A DNA stretch of 7,681 bases from Burkholderiales bacterium (GCA_947462175.1 CANHOE010000117.1:1-7681); one strand, 5' to 3'. Positions 1 through 6,618 are shown, numbered from the stretch's first letter. Made by a program: numbers and translations. Notes: generated by a model not told the origin, from the sequence alone.

Positions 1-79
1 CCTCCTCCCTCGCCTTGTCGAGCTTGCGCTGACTGGGCTCTAGCGACCGTTCCTGACCGTCTTCGCCACCCTCGGCCAT
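1..79 (-). CDS. flhB: Flagellar export gate protein FlhB (first 26 codons, cut by window edge)
   Basis: Only the start is in the window. The translation begins MAEGGEDGQERSLEPSQR and continues KLDKAREE. This matches the conserved FlhB N-terminus, in which an acidic MAE start with an ExT/S-E-x-P/A motif is followed by (S/T)xxRKLxxAREKGQ. FlhB is the inner-membrane protein of the type III export gate that switches export from rod/hook to filament proteins; its membrane helices and the self-cleaving NPTH site would lie beyond the edge. The ATG begins 2 nt after the stop of the Sel1 lipoprotein gene, so flhB appears to be co-translated with the four-gene unknown cluster. No strong Shine-Dalgarno sequence is visible. 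A related type III secretion homologue cannot be fully excluded from 26 residues, but the surrounding flagellar genes favour FlhB. Confidence 0.82.
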   Translation of the reverse strand, partial: MAEGGEDGQERSLEPSQRKLDKAREE

Positions 80-81
80 GG

Positions 82-666
82 TCAGTTCTTGTCGGGACGC
101 TGAAGCTCGAGGCTCATGGCCTCGGCGCGCGCGACTTCGTCCTTGGACAACTCGTGTTCGAGTTGATCGGCGCGGTCACGCGCCGCCGCACAGCCCGCCT
201 TGACCGAGAACCGAAACCACGCGAGCGCCGCGACATCATCCTTGGGAACCCCGATGCCCTTCACGAACATGACCGCGAGGTTGAAGGCCGCGACCCCGTG
301 GCCCAGCCGTGCGGCGCGCATGTACCACTGCGCAGCAGCGGCGAAATCGCGGTCGGCGCCGACGCCGCTCTCGAACAGCGCCCCCAACTGCACCATCGCG
401 GCGGTGTTGCCGCCGCCGGCTGACGACAGCAGCCAGTACCAGCCCCGCTGCCCGTCCTTTGCCGTGCCGATGCCCTGGAAGTAGATCTGCGCCAGGTCGT
501 ACTGCGCCTGGGTGTGACCAGCGTTCGCCAGCACCTCGAAGCGCTGGATCGCCAACGCGTAATCGCCACCTTCATAGGCGTTGCGAGCCCGGTCGTAGTC
601 CGAGCAGGCCGCCAACAGCAGCAGGGCCAGGCACGCAAGCCCATGCGCCCACGGACTGCGCGCCAT
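82..666 (-). CDS. Sel1-repeat lipoprotein next to flhB
   Basis: This 194-residue protein is predicted to be a lipoprotein: a short start, the hydrophobic stretch LACLALLLL and the lipobox LAAC, with Cys21 as the lipid site. After a first helix pair (DRARNAYEGGDYALAIQRFEVLANAG) come three Sel1-like repeats: about 51-86 (AQYDLAQIYFQGIGTAKD), 87-122 (AAMVQLGALFESGVGADRD...AAQWYMRAARLG) and 123-158 (AAFNLAVMFVKGIGVPKD...ALAWFRFSVKAG). Each shows the A-x-x-x-L-G/A-x-x-(Y/F)-x-x-G-x-G pattern and the (W)-(Y/F)-x-x-(A/S)-(A)-x-x-G end. Such solenoids bind other proteins. The Vibrio stator factor MotX is also a small Sel1-repeat protein, so a stator- or ring-associated role is possible here; orthology is not shown. 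The gene ends 2 nt before flhB, an unusual neighbour for a Sel1 protein. Confidence 0.88.
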   Translation of the reverse strand: MARSPWAHGLACLALLLLAACSDYDRARNAYEGGDYALAIQRFEVLANAGHTQAQYDLAQIYFQGIGTAKDGQRGWYWLLSSAGGGNTAAMVQLGALFESGVGADRDFAAAAQWYMRAARLGHGVAAFNLAVMFVKGIGVPKDDVAALAWFRFSVKAGCAAARDRADQLEHELSKDEVARAEAMSLELQRPDKN

Positions 667-667
667 G

Positions 668-970
668 TCAGCCTTCCTCTTCCTCGTCAGGCGGAGGAGG
701 CGGTGCGTACGATGCGCCCATCGCACCGCCCAGGATGCGTGCATAGCCGCCAAGCACCCGCCTCGTGATGTCGGGGTAATACGGTGATGCAGCAAGGAAT
801 CGGCGCTGCCGCATGCAGTTGGCTGCATCGCTCGACGTTTCGCAGGCCGCGATCGCGCCGAGCCGCCGCGCCTCGACCTGCTCGCCCACCACGAACAACA
901 CCAGCAACGGCAAGCAGCCCCAAGCCAGCCATTTCGCCCCCGTCTTCAGCGAGGCCCATAGTTTTTTCAT
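668..970 (-). CDS. Unknown 100-residue single-pass membrane protein with a Pro/Glu tail
   Basis: The family is not recognised. The N-terminus is basic (MKKLWASLKTGAK), followed by one hydrophobic segment, WLAWGCLPLLVLFVVG (about 14-29), which is either a membrane anchor or an uncleaved signal. The basic start predicts that the rest faces the periplasm. That part has a cysteine pair (Cys43 and Cys52, in ACETSSDAANCMRQ), a short predicted helix, and ends with PPPPPDEEEEG (from about residue 90), an acidic, proline-rich tail likely to be unstructured. AGGA lies 6 nt before the ATG and supports the start. The gene sits 10 nt after the lipoprotein gene and ends 1 nt before the Sel1 gene, so all are likely translated from one message. 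It is small, but signals and context make it a real gene. Confidence 0.72.
   Translation of the reverse strand: MKKLWASLKTGAKWLAWGCLPLLVLFVVGEQVEARRLGAIAACETSSDAANCMRQRRFLAASPYYPDITRRVLGGYARILGGAMGASYAPPPPPDEEEEG
672..677 (-). promoter_or_regulatory. Ribosome-binding site deciding the start of the Sel1 lipoprotein gene
   Basis: The minus strand reads GGAAGG, then CTGAC, then ATG at 666. This favours the short form starting with MARSP, which also has a proper lipoprotein signal, over a 248-residue form starting at 828 that would run through the previous gene. Confidence 0.6.
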
Positions 971-980
971 GCCCGATCCT

Positions 981-1460
981 TCACTGTTGGTAGTTGCCCA
1001 GGGTCAGCCGGTTTCGCCACATGGCCAGACCATCGAGGTATCGAACCCGGTTCGGGTCGACGCGGTCATTGAGCAATCGTCCCTGCACCAGACGCCAGGG
1101 CGCGGTCACGGGACGGGAGCTGCTGGCGATGGTCGTCAGCAACTCGCGACAGACCACGTTGTTGGGATCTGGCATCACGCACCTGACCTGATCGACATGC
1201 GACTCGAGCAGGCCGTTGGGGCTGTACGTGTCGATGGCCATCGCGGGCTGTATGGGCGGGTTGACGCTCACATCGGCACGCTTTCGCATCAGCACGATGT
1301 AGCGGCCGGAGGGTACGCACTTGGCGGACTCTGGGTCATCACAGTTGACCTCATGGTAGGTGTCCACGCCCGTCACTTCGCGGACGCAACTCACCAGCAT
1401 CAGGGCGCAAAGCAGGAACAGCGCGACCCAAATCAACCATCGCCGCAGGAAAATCTTCAT
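981..1460 (-). CDS. Unknown lipoprotein with two cysteine pairs
   Basis: The family is not recognised. The 159-residue product starts with MKIFLRRW, a long hydrophobic core, and the lipobox LVSC, so Cys25 is likely lipidated and the protein anchored to the inner or outer membrane. The mature part has four further cysteines, Cys40/Cys48 and Cys94/Cys104, the second pair within RCVMPDPNNVVCRE; these could form two disulfides in the periplasm. The segment between them has beta-like stretches (GRYIVLMRKR, AMAIDTY), so a small mixed fold is plausible. The ATG overlaps the stop of the gene before by 4 nt (ATGA), with AAAGG about 10 nt upstream. An in-frame extension back to 1661 reads through the neighbouring gene and lacks signal-peptide logic, so it was refused. 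The next gene is 10 nt downstream. Confidence 0.78.
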   Translation of the reverse strand: MKIFLRRWLIWVALFLLCALMLVSCVREVTGVDTYHEVNCDDPESAKCVPSGRYIVLMRKRADVSVNPPIQPAMAIDTYSPNGLLESHVDQVRCVMPDPNNVVCRELLTTIASSSRPVTAPWRLVQGRLLNDRVDPNRVRYLDGLAMWRNRLTLGNYQQ

Positions 1461-2248
1461 GGTGAGGCAGCCTTTCGCACGGCCATCGCTTCGGCAGGTT
1501 CGACTTGCTGCCACGGCCGTCCCGGTGTCTGCAAGCGGTAGATCAGGACATGCGCATTGACGAGCAGCGGATCGCTGGGCAGCAGCGCTGCGCGCATCTT
1601 GGAGAAGGCGTCGATGGCTCCGGCGCGGTTGCCCTGGGCATCGAACCCGGTCACAGCACACAGGAACAGATGCGACACGAGTTGCGCCTCCGGCTGTGGC
1701 ACGCGGGCGCTCAAGTGTTCGGCCAGCGCCAGACAGGCCTGCGGCTGACTCTGCTGGGCAGCGATCGACAGGTATCGCTCGCCGACCTGGGTCTCTTGCG
1801 CCCAGCGCCGGCGCAGCACCACCGCGGCACCAGGGAGCTGAGCATTGATCTTGTCGAGCGAGCGCGACGAATGCGATTGCGCCATCCGCAACGCGATCAG
1901 ACCGCGCACCAGCGCGGCCTCACGGTTGCCCGAGTCGGCCCTCGAAGCCAGATCCGTTTCCACCAACTTGCAGGTTTCCAGTGCGTCGAGCAGCCGTCCT
2001 TCGTCGGTGACGCATCCACGCGTCAACAGACAGATCTGTTCCTTCAACGCCACCAGGAAGGCGGCTTCATGGCGTTGCTTCAGCGCTTCGACATCGGCGT
2101 CAGCAGAGACCGGAGCAACCCGTGCAGCGGACGGCTCGGAGGCGTGGCTGTCAGCGAGAGCCGGCCCCTTGGCATGCGCTGCGGTCGCGCAGCACAACGC
2201 TGCGGCGACCAGACCGGCCAGCGAATGCGCAGTGGCCTGACGCAACAC
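1457..2248 (-). CDS. Unknown secreted alpha-helical protein downstream of motB
   Basis: I do not recognise this family. The 263-residue product begins with a signal peptide: a short basic start (MLRQATAHS), a hydrophobic core with two cysteines, and a likely cleavage site AHA|KG near residue 26. The mature part is almost wholly predicted helix, rich in Ala, Leu, Gln and Arg, with stretches such as RYLSIAAQQSQPQACLALAE that look like TPR- or Sel1-type helical repeats without clear consensus. Five cysteines remain after cleavage (about 73, 79, 93, 172, 197), suggesting disulfides in the periplasm. The start is GTG at 2248 by its ribosome-binding site; GTG at 2257, giving a 4-nt GTGA overlap with motB, is the alternative and adds three residues. 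It overlaps the next gene by 4 nt. Position right after motB recalls motC of Sinorhizobium, but I see no sequence likeness. Confidence 0.8.
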   Translation of the reverse strand: MLRQATAHSLAGLVAAALCCATAAHAKGPALADSHASEPSAARVAPVSADADVEALKQRHEAAFLVALKEQICLLTRGCVTDEGRLLDALETCKLVETDLASRADSGNREAALVRGLIALRMAQSHSSRSLDKINAQLPGAAVVLRRRWAQETQVGERYLSIAAQQSQPQACLALAEHLSARVPQPEAQLVSHLFLCAVTGFDAQGNRAGAIDAFSKMRAALLPSDPLLVNAHVLIYRLQTPGRPWQQVEPAEAMAVRKAASP

Positions 2249-2253
2249 GTCAT

Positions 2254-2259
2254 TCACCT
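2254..2259 (-). promoter_or_regulatory. Shine-Dalgarno AGGTGA spanning the motB stop codon
   Basis: The minus strand reads AGGTGA, which contains the motB TGA stop and matches six bases of the canonical AAGGAGGTGAT. It lies 5 nt before an in-frame GTG at 2248 and overlaps another in-frame GTG at 2257, so it favours 2248 as the start of the next gene. The ATG at 2253 is out of frame. Confidence 0.45.
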
Positions 2260-3429
2260 GGCACCGGGGAGCACAAACGCCTGCCCCCGGTTGCTTGCGG
2301 CGTCGGGCACCGGCAAAGGTGGCGGCGCCTTCGGCTCGCGCACGGGGCCGTCGGGTCGCGGCGGAAACAGGCGTGAAGGTTCAGCCGTGCCCGTCTCGCC
2401 GCTACCGGCCTGTTGCTGCAATCCAGCACCGTACGGGCGCTCGACGGCGGAGCCCTCACGGCGCGATCGGCTTTCGCTCGCGGTGAGCGCGGGGGCTGCC
2501 GCGGAAGCGCTGATGCTGGCAGGCACCGGCGCGGGGGGCGCCGCCGACGCGGGGATCGCAGGCGCCGGGGCGCTGTTTGGCGGCTGCTTCAAAACCAGCA
2601 GCGAAATGCGGCGGTTCAGGGGATCGTTGGCATCGTTGGGGTTGAGCTGGACGCTGTCGGCAAAGCCGGCCACCTGGGCGATGCGGTTCGCCAGAAAACC
2701 ACCGCTGACCACCGCACGCCGGGCGGCATTGGCGCGCTCGCTGGAAAGCTCCCAGTTGCCATAGCCAGTGGGCCCGCCGCCAAACTGACGCGAGTCGGTG
2801 TGACCTTCGATACGCAGGCGGTTGTTCAGCACGCTGAGCACCCGGCCGATCGTGGCCAGCAGCTGCCGGGTCTGTGGCGTCATGTCGGCACTGCCGGTGT
2901 CGAACATCGGCCGATTCTTCTCGTCGACGATCTGGATGCGCAGACCATCGGCGGTGATGTCCATGAAGATCTGGTTCTTGGACTTGTCGAGCGTCGGGTC
3001 GTTGGCGATCTGCTGTTCGAGCTGCTCCTTGAGCTGCTCGAGCTTGGCCTGCTCGGCGCGGTTGTACTGCTCGCTGACATCTTCCTGGTTGCTGACCTTC
3101 TTCTGCGGCGTGTTGGAATCGGCGCGCGCTTCCTGACCGTCGCGCTTGAAGATGTTTTCGCCACCGCCCTTGATGAGGCGCGTCGCATCGCCTGAGCCGT
3201 TGCCGCCTTCGACCGCAACGCGCAGTGGGTTCTGGAAGTAGGCCGAGATTCCGGCGAGGTCGCCGGAAGTGGTGGACCCCAGAACCCACATCAGCAGGAA
3301 GAACGCCATCATGGCGGTCACGAAGTCGGCGTAGGCGATCTTCCAGACGCCGCCATGGCTGCCATGGGCGGCCTTCTTGACCCGCTTGACGATGATCGGC
3401 GGCAGCGCCTTCTCGGGAGAGGTCGCCAT
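2254..3429 (-). CDS. motB: Flagellar stator protein MotB with a long proline/alanine-rich C-terminal tail
   Basis: MotB anchors the stator to peptidoglycan and carries the ion-binding aspartate. The N-terminus PPIIVKRVKKAAHGSHGG is followed by WKIAYADFVTAMMAFFLLMW; Asp35 in it equals E. coli Asp32, and the YADFxTAMMAFF form is the proton-driven type. One membrane helix (about 33-51) is followed by a periplasmic linker with a charged, Gln/Glu-rich stretch likely to form a coiled coil (about 114-141). The OmpA-like peptidoglycan-binding domain (about 155-282) has DGLRIQI, the NRPMFDTGSAD segment, GHTDS (His210, Asp212), NWELSSERANAARR and NRRISLLVL. Unusually, about 109 residues follow this domain, rich in Pro, Ala and Ser; E. 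coli MotB (308 residues) ends soon after it. At 391 residues the protein is long for the family. The stop overlaps the next gene. Confidence 0.96.
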   Translation of the reverse strand: MATSPEKALPPIIVKRVKKAAHGSHGGVWKIAYADFVTAMMAFFLLMWVLGSTTSGDLAGISAYFQNPLRVAVEGGNGSGDATRLIKGGGENIFKRDGQEARADSNTPQKKVSNQEDVSEQYNRAEQAKLEQLKEQLEQQIANDPTLDKSKNQIFMDITADGLRIQIVDEKNRPMFDTGSADMTPQTRQLLATIGRVLSVLNNRLRIEGHTDSRQFGGGPTGYGNWELSSERANAARRAVVSGGFLANRIAQVAGFADSVQLNPNDANDPLNRRISLLVLKQPPNSAPAPAIPASAAPPAPVPASISASAAAPALTASESRSRREGSAVERPYGAGLQQQAGSGETGTAEPSRLFPPRPDGPVREPKAPPPLPVPDAASNRGQAFVLPGAR

Positions 3430-4289
3430 CACTTGCCCTTGACGGCCTTGGTCTCTTCGTCAAGCTCCTTGAATGTAGGGCGCAGGTCGGCATAGAGAAT
3501 CTTGCGACCGAACTCCACCGCCGCCTGCGCGGTGAATCCATTGAGGTGAGCCAGCAGCACCGCCTTCACGCACAGGAAGGCCTTGGCTTCCGACTCGGCG
3601 TTCTGCTCCATCACAGTGGCCACCGGCCCTACGAATGAGTAGGCCAGCAAGATGCCGAGGAAGGTTCCGACCAGCGCCGCGCCGATCAGCTTGCCCAGCT
3701 CGGCCGGCGGCAGACCGATCGAGCCCATGGTGTGCACCACGCCCATCACCGCGGCAACGATGCCGAAGGCGGGCAAGGCATCGGCCACCTTCTGGATCAC
3801 GCCGACCGGCACGTGCGCCGACTGGTGATGAACCTCCAGTTCCTGCTCCATCAGGCTTTCGATCTGCACGACGTTCAGCGAACCACCCAGCATCATGCGC
3901 AGGTAATCGGTGAGGAACTCCAGCAGATGGTGATCCTTGGCGATGTCCGGGTACTTCTGGAACAGCGCACTGTTTTCCGGCTCCTCGATGTCTCCCTCCA
4001 GCGACATGAATCCGTCACGCCGGATCTTCGTGAGCAGCTCGAACATCAGGCACAGAAGGTCGAGGTACAGGCGCTTGCTGGCCCCCGAACCCTTGAATGC
4101 CGAGGGCAACACGGCGAACGTCTGTTTCAGGATGCGCAGGCTGTTGGACGCCACCATGTAGCCCACGGCGGCACCGACGATGGTCAGCACCTCGGTGGGC
4201 TGCCAAAGAACGCCGAGGTGGCCGCCGTGAAGTGCGTAGCCGCCCAAGGCACAAAGCATGCCGATGAGCCAGCCAAGGGGAATGGTCAT
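3429..4289 (-). CDS. motA: Flagellar stator protein MotA
   Basis: MotA is the inner-membrane stator subunit that couples ion flow to torque; five copies surround two MotB. The 286-residue product aligns with E. coli MotA (295) almost without gaps. The torque-generating charges fall at the same numbers: Arg90 and Glu98 in KIRRDGFMSLEGDIEEP. The channel prolines Pro173 (ADALPAFGIVAAVMGVVHTMGS) and Pro222 (FVGPVATV) are also at the E. coli positions. Four membrane segments lie at roughly residues 4-20, 33-50, 173-190 and 200-222, with the large cytoplasmic loop between the second and third. The high likeness to the E. coli type, rather than the PomA type, suggests a proton-driven motor. The final codons overlap motB by one base, a usual arrangement for making both subunits together. 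Confidence 0.97.
   Translation of the reverse strand: MTIPLGWLIGMLCALGGYALHGGHLGVLWQPTEVLTIVGAAVGYMVASNSLRILKQTFAVLPSAFKGSGASKRLYLDLLCLMFELLTKIRRDGFMSLEGDIEEPENSALFQKYPDIAKDHHLLEFLTDYLRMMLGGSLNVVQIESLMEQELEVHHQSAHVPVGVIQKVADALPAFGIVAAVMGVVHTMGSIGLPPAELGKLIGAALVGTFLGILLAYSFVGPVATVMEQNAESEAKAFLCVKAVLLAHLNGFTAQAAVEFGRKILYADLRPTFKELDEETKAVKGK
3436..3440 (-). promoter_or_regulatory. Ribosome-binding site deciding the motB start
   Basis: The minus strand reads AAGGG, then six bases, then ATG at 3429. A GTG at 3432 directly before that ATG is also in frame but would leave only 3 nt of spacing, so ATG is preferred. The site lies in the last codons of motA, consistent with translational coupling. Confidence 0.5.
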
Positions 4290-4331
4290 GTCGTTCCAGA
4301 GTCGTTAGGTTGACCGCAGCGCCGCAAGGCG
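4290..4331 (-). other. 42-nt flgL-motA spacer
   Basis: This is the second-longest gap in the window. It holds a weak 4-bp stem with a 4-nt loop (CGCC-TTGC-GGCG) just after the flgL stop, with no T-run, so it is not a convincing terminator. A 6-nt direct repeat AACGAC occurs twice, and GGAA sits 5 nt before the motA ATG as a modest ribosome-binding site. I see no recognisable promoter, so motA is probably co-transcribed with flgL. Confidence 0.4.
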
Positions 4332-5174
4332 TCAGCGCAGCGAGTCGAACAGGGAGTTGGCCGAGATTCGACCGAACAGCGAACGGGCGGCCTGCAATTG
4401 CGCCGAAAAAAGGGTCAAGTCGGAAATGGACTTGACGAGGTCGGTGCCCACGAGGCTGGTTCGCGCGGTGTTCGCGCTATCGGACACAGCCTGGTTTTCG
4501 TTCTGGTAGGTGGACACCAGCTGCCAGCGACCGCCGACCTGCTGACGCGCATCCAGTGCGGACGCCTGCAGCCGCGTCACGAGTGCCTGAGCAGCGGCAC
4601 GCTGCTCGTTGGTGGACGAAGCCAGTCCAGCGCCGCTAGCCCAGCCGCTGCCCGCAAGCGCCGCGATGCTGTCCTGATCGGCTTGCGACAGCGTGATTTC
4701 AGCGCCAAGGGTCTGACCAGGGCGCACGAGCAGCGCCGGGCGGTTCGCATCGGCGACACCGCCCGAATACAACGGCCGGCCTTGGCTGTCCGAGCGCTTC
4801 AACTCGGCCGCGATGGCAGCGGCGTCGCTCTGGATGGTGACACCGAGCGCGCTGCGATCGCTCGCGCTGAGCGCAGCATTCCGCGACTGCGCCAGGGCTT
4901 CTGAAATGCGTCCCAGGGCGCCGTGGATCACCGAAAGGCTCTGGTCGCTCTCGGCATAGCGCATATCGAGCTCGTCGAGGTTGCTGTTGAAGATCGCCGC
5001 CTGCGCCTTCACGGCCAACAAGCCCGAGGCCTGCGTCACGGCGGCGACGTCCTGCGAGACTGCGTCGATGCGGTTTCCCGAGCTGATGCGCTGCTGCTCG
5101 GCCGTCGAGGACGCCAGGCTGGAGTTCAACGCATCCGTGGAAACTTGGTAAATCTGATTTGTAGACACTCTCAT
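4332..5174 (-). CDS. flgL: Flagellar hook-associated protein 3 FlgL
   Basis: FlgL (HAP3) sits between FlgK and the flagellin filament and resembles flagellin at its ends. The N-terminus MRVSTNQIYQ fits the family's MRxSTxxxY, so I chose the second of two adjacent ATG codons (5174) over the first (5177); GAG in GCGAGTAAA is the only weak ribosome-binding signal. Typical helical features follow: SSGNRIDAVSQDVAAVTQA (about 31-49), where flagellins and FlgL have SSGxRIxxxxDDxAA. The C-terminal stretch from about residue 240 (LVGTDLVKSISDLTLFSAQLQAA) ends in SLFDSLR, matching the family's SLFDYL-type end. At 280 residues it is shorter than Salmonella FlgL (317), with a small central domain. It follows flgK directly; 42 nt separate it from motA. 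Confidence 0.94.
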   Translation of the reverse strand: MRVSTNQIYQVSTDALNSSLASSTAEQQRISSGNRIDAVSQDVAAVTQASGLLAVKAQAAIFNSNLDELDMRYAESDQSLSVIHGALGRISEALAQSRNAALSASDRSALGVTIQSDAAAIAAELKRSDSQGRPLYSGGVADANRPALLVRPGQTLGAEITLSQADQDSIAALAGSGWASGAGLASSTNEQRAAAQALVTRLQASALDARQQVGGRWQLVSTYQNENQAVSDSANTARTSLVGTDLVKSISDLTLFSAQLQAARSLFGRISANSLFDSLR

Positions 5175-5188
5175 CATTTTACTCGCTT

Positions 5189-6586
5189 TTAACGGCCAAC
5201 AACGGCCAGCAGTTGATCGAGAAGGGTCCCGCTGGCCTGCAATAGCTTGCTGGCTGCGGCATAGCTCTGCTGATAGCGCATCAGATTGGCGGCTTCCTCG
5301 TCCAGGTTCACGCCAGATTGCGACTGAAAGTCGGCGTTCAGACGCGTTTCAACGGCAGCCGAGGCCGCCTGCGCCGACTTGTGTTCATTGACCGCCGAGC
5401 CCAGATTGCCGACGAAGGCACGCCAGCCGCCGAGCAAGGTGGACTGCATGGCGCCGGCGCTGGTGTGGGCGTCGGTGCTGTTGGCCTGAGCCGCCAGCGC
5501 CTGCAGAGACTTGTCAAGCGCGACCCGATCTGCATCGGTGGGTGCCTTCATGGCTCTGAAGGCGCCTAGCGCGGACAGCGCCTCCATCAGCAGGCTGGCA
5601 CCGGGCTTGGCAGGCTGGCCGGCGGCAGCCGACATCAGGTCGGTCATCGGGGCCAGGCTCGGGTCGGGATGGCCGTTGGGTTGCAGAACGAGGAAGGGAT
5701 CGCTGGCCAGCTTGAGCTGACCGCCCATCGTGCCAGCCAGGGCGTCCGATGCCAGGGCCACGCCCACGGGCGGTGCGGTCTGGCCCGGCGTGCCGAACTG
5801 CATCGACAGCGCGATCGGTGCCTTGCCTGAGGGGTCCTGCTGGGTGATCTTCAGCGTCGCTGCGGTGCCGCCATTGACCAACGGCTGGCCGCCGACGAAG
5901 ACATAGGCCTGACCGTCGGCATTCAGTCCGAGGTCACCGCCCACGAGGCCCCCGGCCTGCAGCAGCAAGGCATCGCGGCGATCGAGTTCAGCGGGCGCTG
6001 GGCCCGCGCCACCGCTGCCCTGGCTGGTGACGATGTCACGGTTGATGACGGCCAGTTCACTGGCGATGTTGTTGAGCTGCTCCACCGACGTTGACAACGC
6101 ACCACGTGCATTGCGCTGCACGGCGGAGATGCCGTCTTGGTACTGCTGCGCGGCGTTGAGCAACACGCCGCCCTGGGTCCTGAGGGCCGAGATCGCCGCC
6201 GCATCGTTCGGTTTGCGGGCCAGCGTGGCCAGGCTGGTGAAGAAATCGTTGACCGGCTTGTCCAGGGCCAAGGTGGCATCGGCAGCCTGGCGGTCCAGCG
6301 AGGCCAGCCCGTCGGCCACGGTGCCGTTGAAGGCGGTGGTCCCCGCCTGGGTGACGCGCTGCTGCTGCAGCAGTGCGCTCCACTCCCGACTGAAGCCATT
6401 GACGCTGACGCCGCTGCCCAGCAAGGGCGCGCCGTTGCCCATCACCTGCTCAGTAGCGATGTCGAGCTTGCGCCGGGTGTAGCCCGCTACGGCCTGCCCG
6501 TTGACGTTCTGTGACGTCAGGTTGATGCCGGCCTGTGCGTTCTGCAGTGCCGACAGGGCCGTGTTTGCGATCGAATTGGCGTTCAT
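5189..6586 (-). CDS. flgK: Flagellar hook-associated protein 1 FlgK
   Basis: FlgK (HAP1) is exported through the flagellum and forms, with FlgL, the junction between hook and filament. The 465-residue product starts with the canonical axial-protein N-terminus: small and hydrophobic residues, then SALQNAQAGINLTSQNVNGQ, the family's heptad-rich start with the N-x-x-x-x-G-Y turn (AVAGYTRR, about 33-40). It ends with SGVNLDEEAANLMRYQQSY (from residue 424), the signature C-terminal helix, then LLDQLLAVVG. The middle, variable domains are short: Salmonella FlgK is about 550 residues. No Shine-Dalgarno sequence is visible; the 20 nt before the ATG are C/A-rich (CAAACCACCCACCCC). The start is nonetheless secure from the family N-terminus. 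flgL follows about 14 nt later, as usual. Confidence 0.96.
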   Translation of the reverse strand: MNANSIANTALSALQNAQAGINLTSQNVNGQAVAGYTRRKLDIATEQVMGNGAPLLGSGVSVNGFSREWSALLQQQRVTQAGTTAFNGTVADGLASLDRQAADATLALDKPVNDFFTSLATLARKPNDAAAISALRTQGGVLLNAAQQYQDGISAVQRNARGALSTSVEQLNNIASELAVINRDIVTSQGSGGAGPAPAELDRRDALLLQAGGLVGGDLGLNADGQAYVFVGGQPLVNGGTAATLKITQQDPSGKAPIALSMQFGTPGQTAPPVGVALASDALAGTMGGQLKLASDPFLVLQPNGHPDPSLAPMTDLMSAAAGQPAKPGASLLMEALSALGAFRAMKAPTDADRVALDKSLQALAAQANSTDAHTSAGAMQSTLLGGWRAFVGNLGSAVNEHKSAQAASAAVETRLNADFQSQSGVNLDEEAANLMRYQQSYAAASKLLQASGTLLDQLLAVVGR

Positions 6587-6618
6587 GGGGTGGGTGGTTT
6601 GCTGTGGCCTCAGAGAGA

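Noticed and set aside
50..75. Repeat of TCCTGACCGTC near 50 and near 3131
   Set aside because: The two copies diverge after 11 nt and lie in unrelated coding frames; chance similarity of Gly-Gln-Glu codons.
82..666. Naming the Sel1 lipoprotein motX
   Set aside because: Sel1 repeats and motor context are shared, but Sel1 is a widespread repeat and no MotX-specific feature or MotY partner is visible.
82..828. Longer Sel1 protein starting at 828
   Set aside because: The extra 54 residues run through the upstream gene in another frame; the start at 666 has a ribosome-binding site and a complete lipoprotein signal.
981..1661. Longer lipoprotein starting at 1661
   Set aside because: The extension overlaps the secreted-protein gene by 200 nt and would bury the signal peptide; ATG at 1460 gives a 4-nt ATGA overlap and a proper lipobox.
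1505..2764. A 419-codon plus-strand open frame opposite motB and the secreted-protein gene
   Set aside because: Its residues are low-complexity, Arg/Gly/Ala-rich, with no domain sense; it is the antisense shadow of well-supported minus-strand genes in GC-rich DNA.
2413..3195. A 260-codon plus-strand open frame opposite motB
   Set aside because: It lies wholly within motB, and its Leu/Glu-rich stretch mirrors the MotB coiled-coil codons; no independent start signal or family likeness.
2456..3541. A 361-codon minus-strand frame overlapping motA and motB
   Set aside because: It is out of frame with motB and Arg/Ala-rich without recognisable motifs, while motB in the same place has all its family residues.
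3429..4289. Sodium-type (PomA) stator
   Set aside because: MotA charges and prolines sit at E. coli numbering and MotB has the YADFxTAMMAFF proton-type helix; ion choice is still only inferred.
4318..4331. Hairpin after flgL as a terminator
   Set aside because: The stem is only four base pairs and there is no following T-run.
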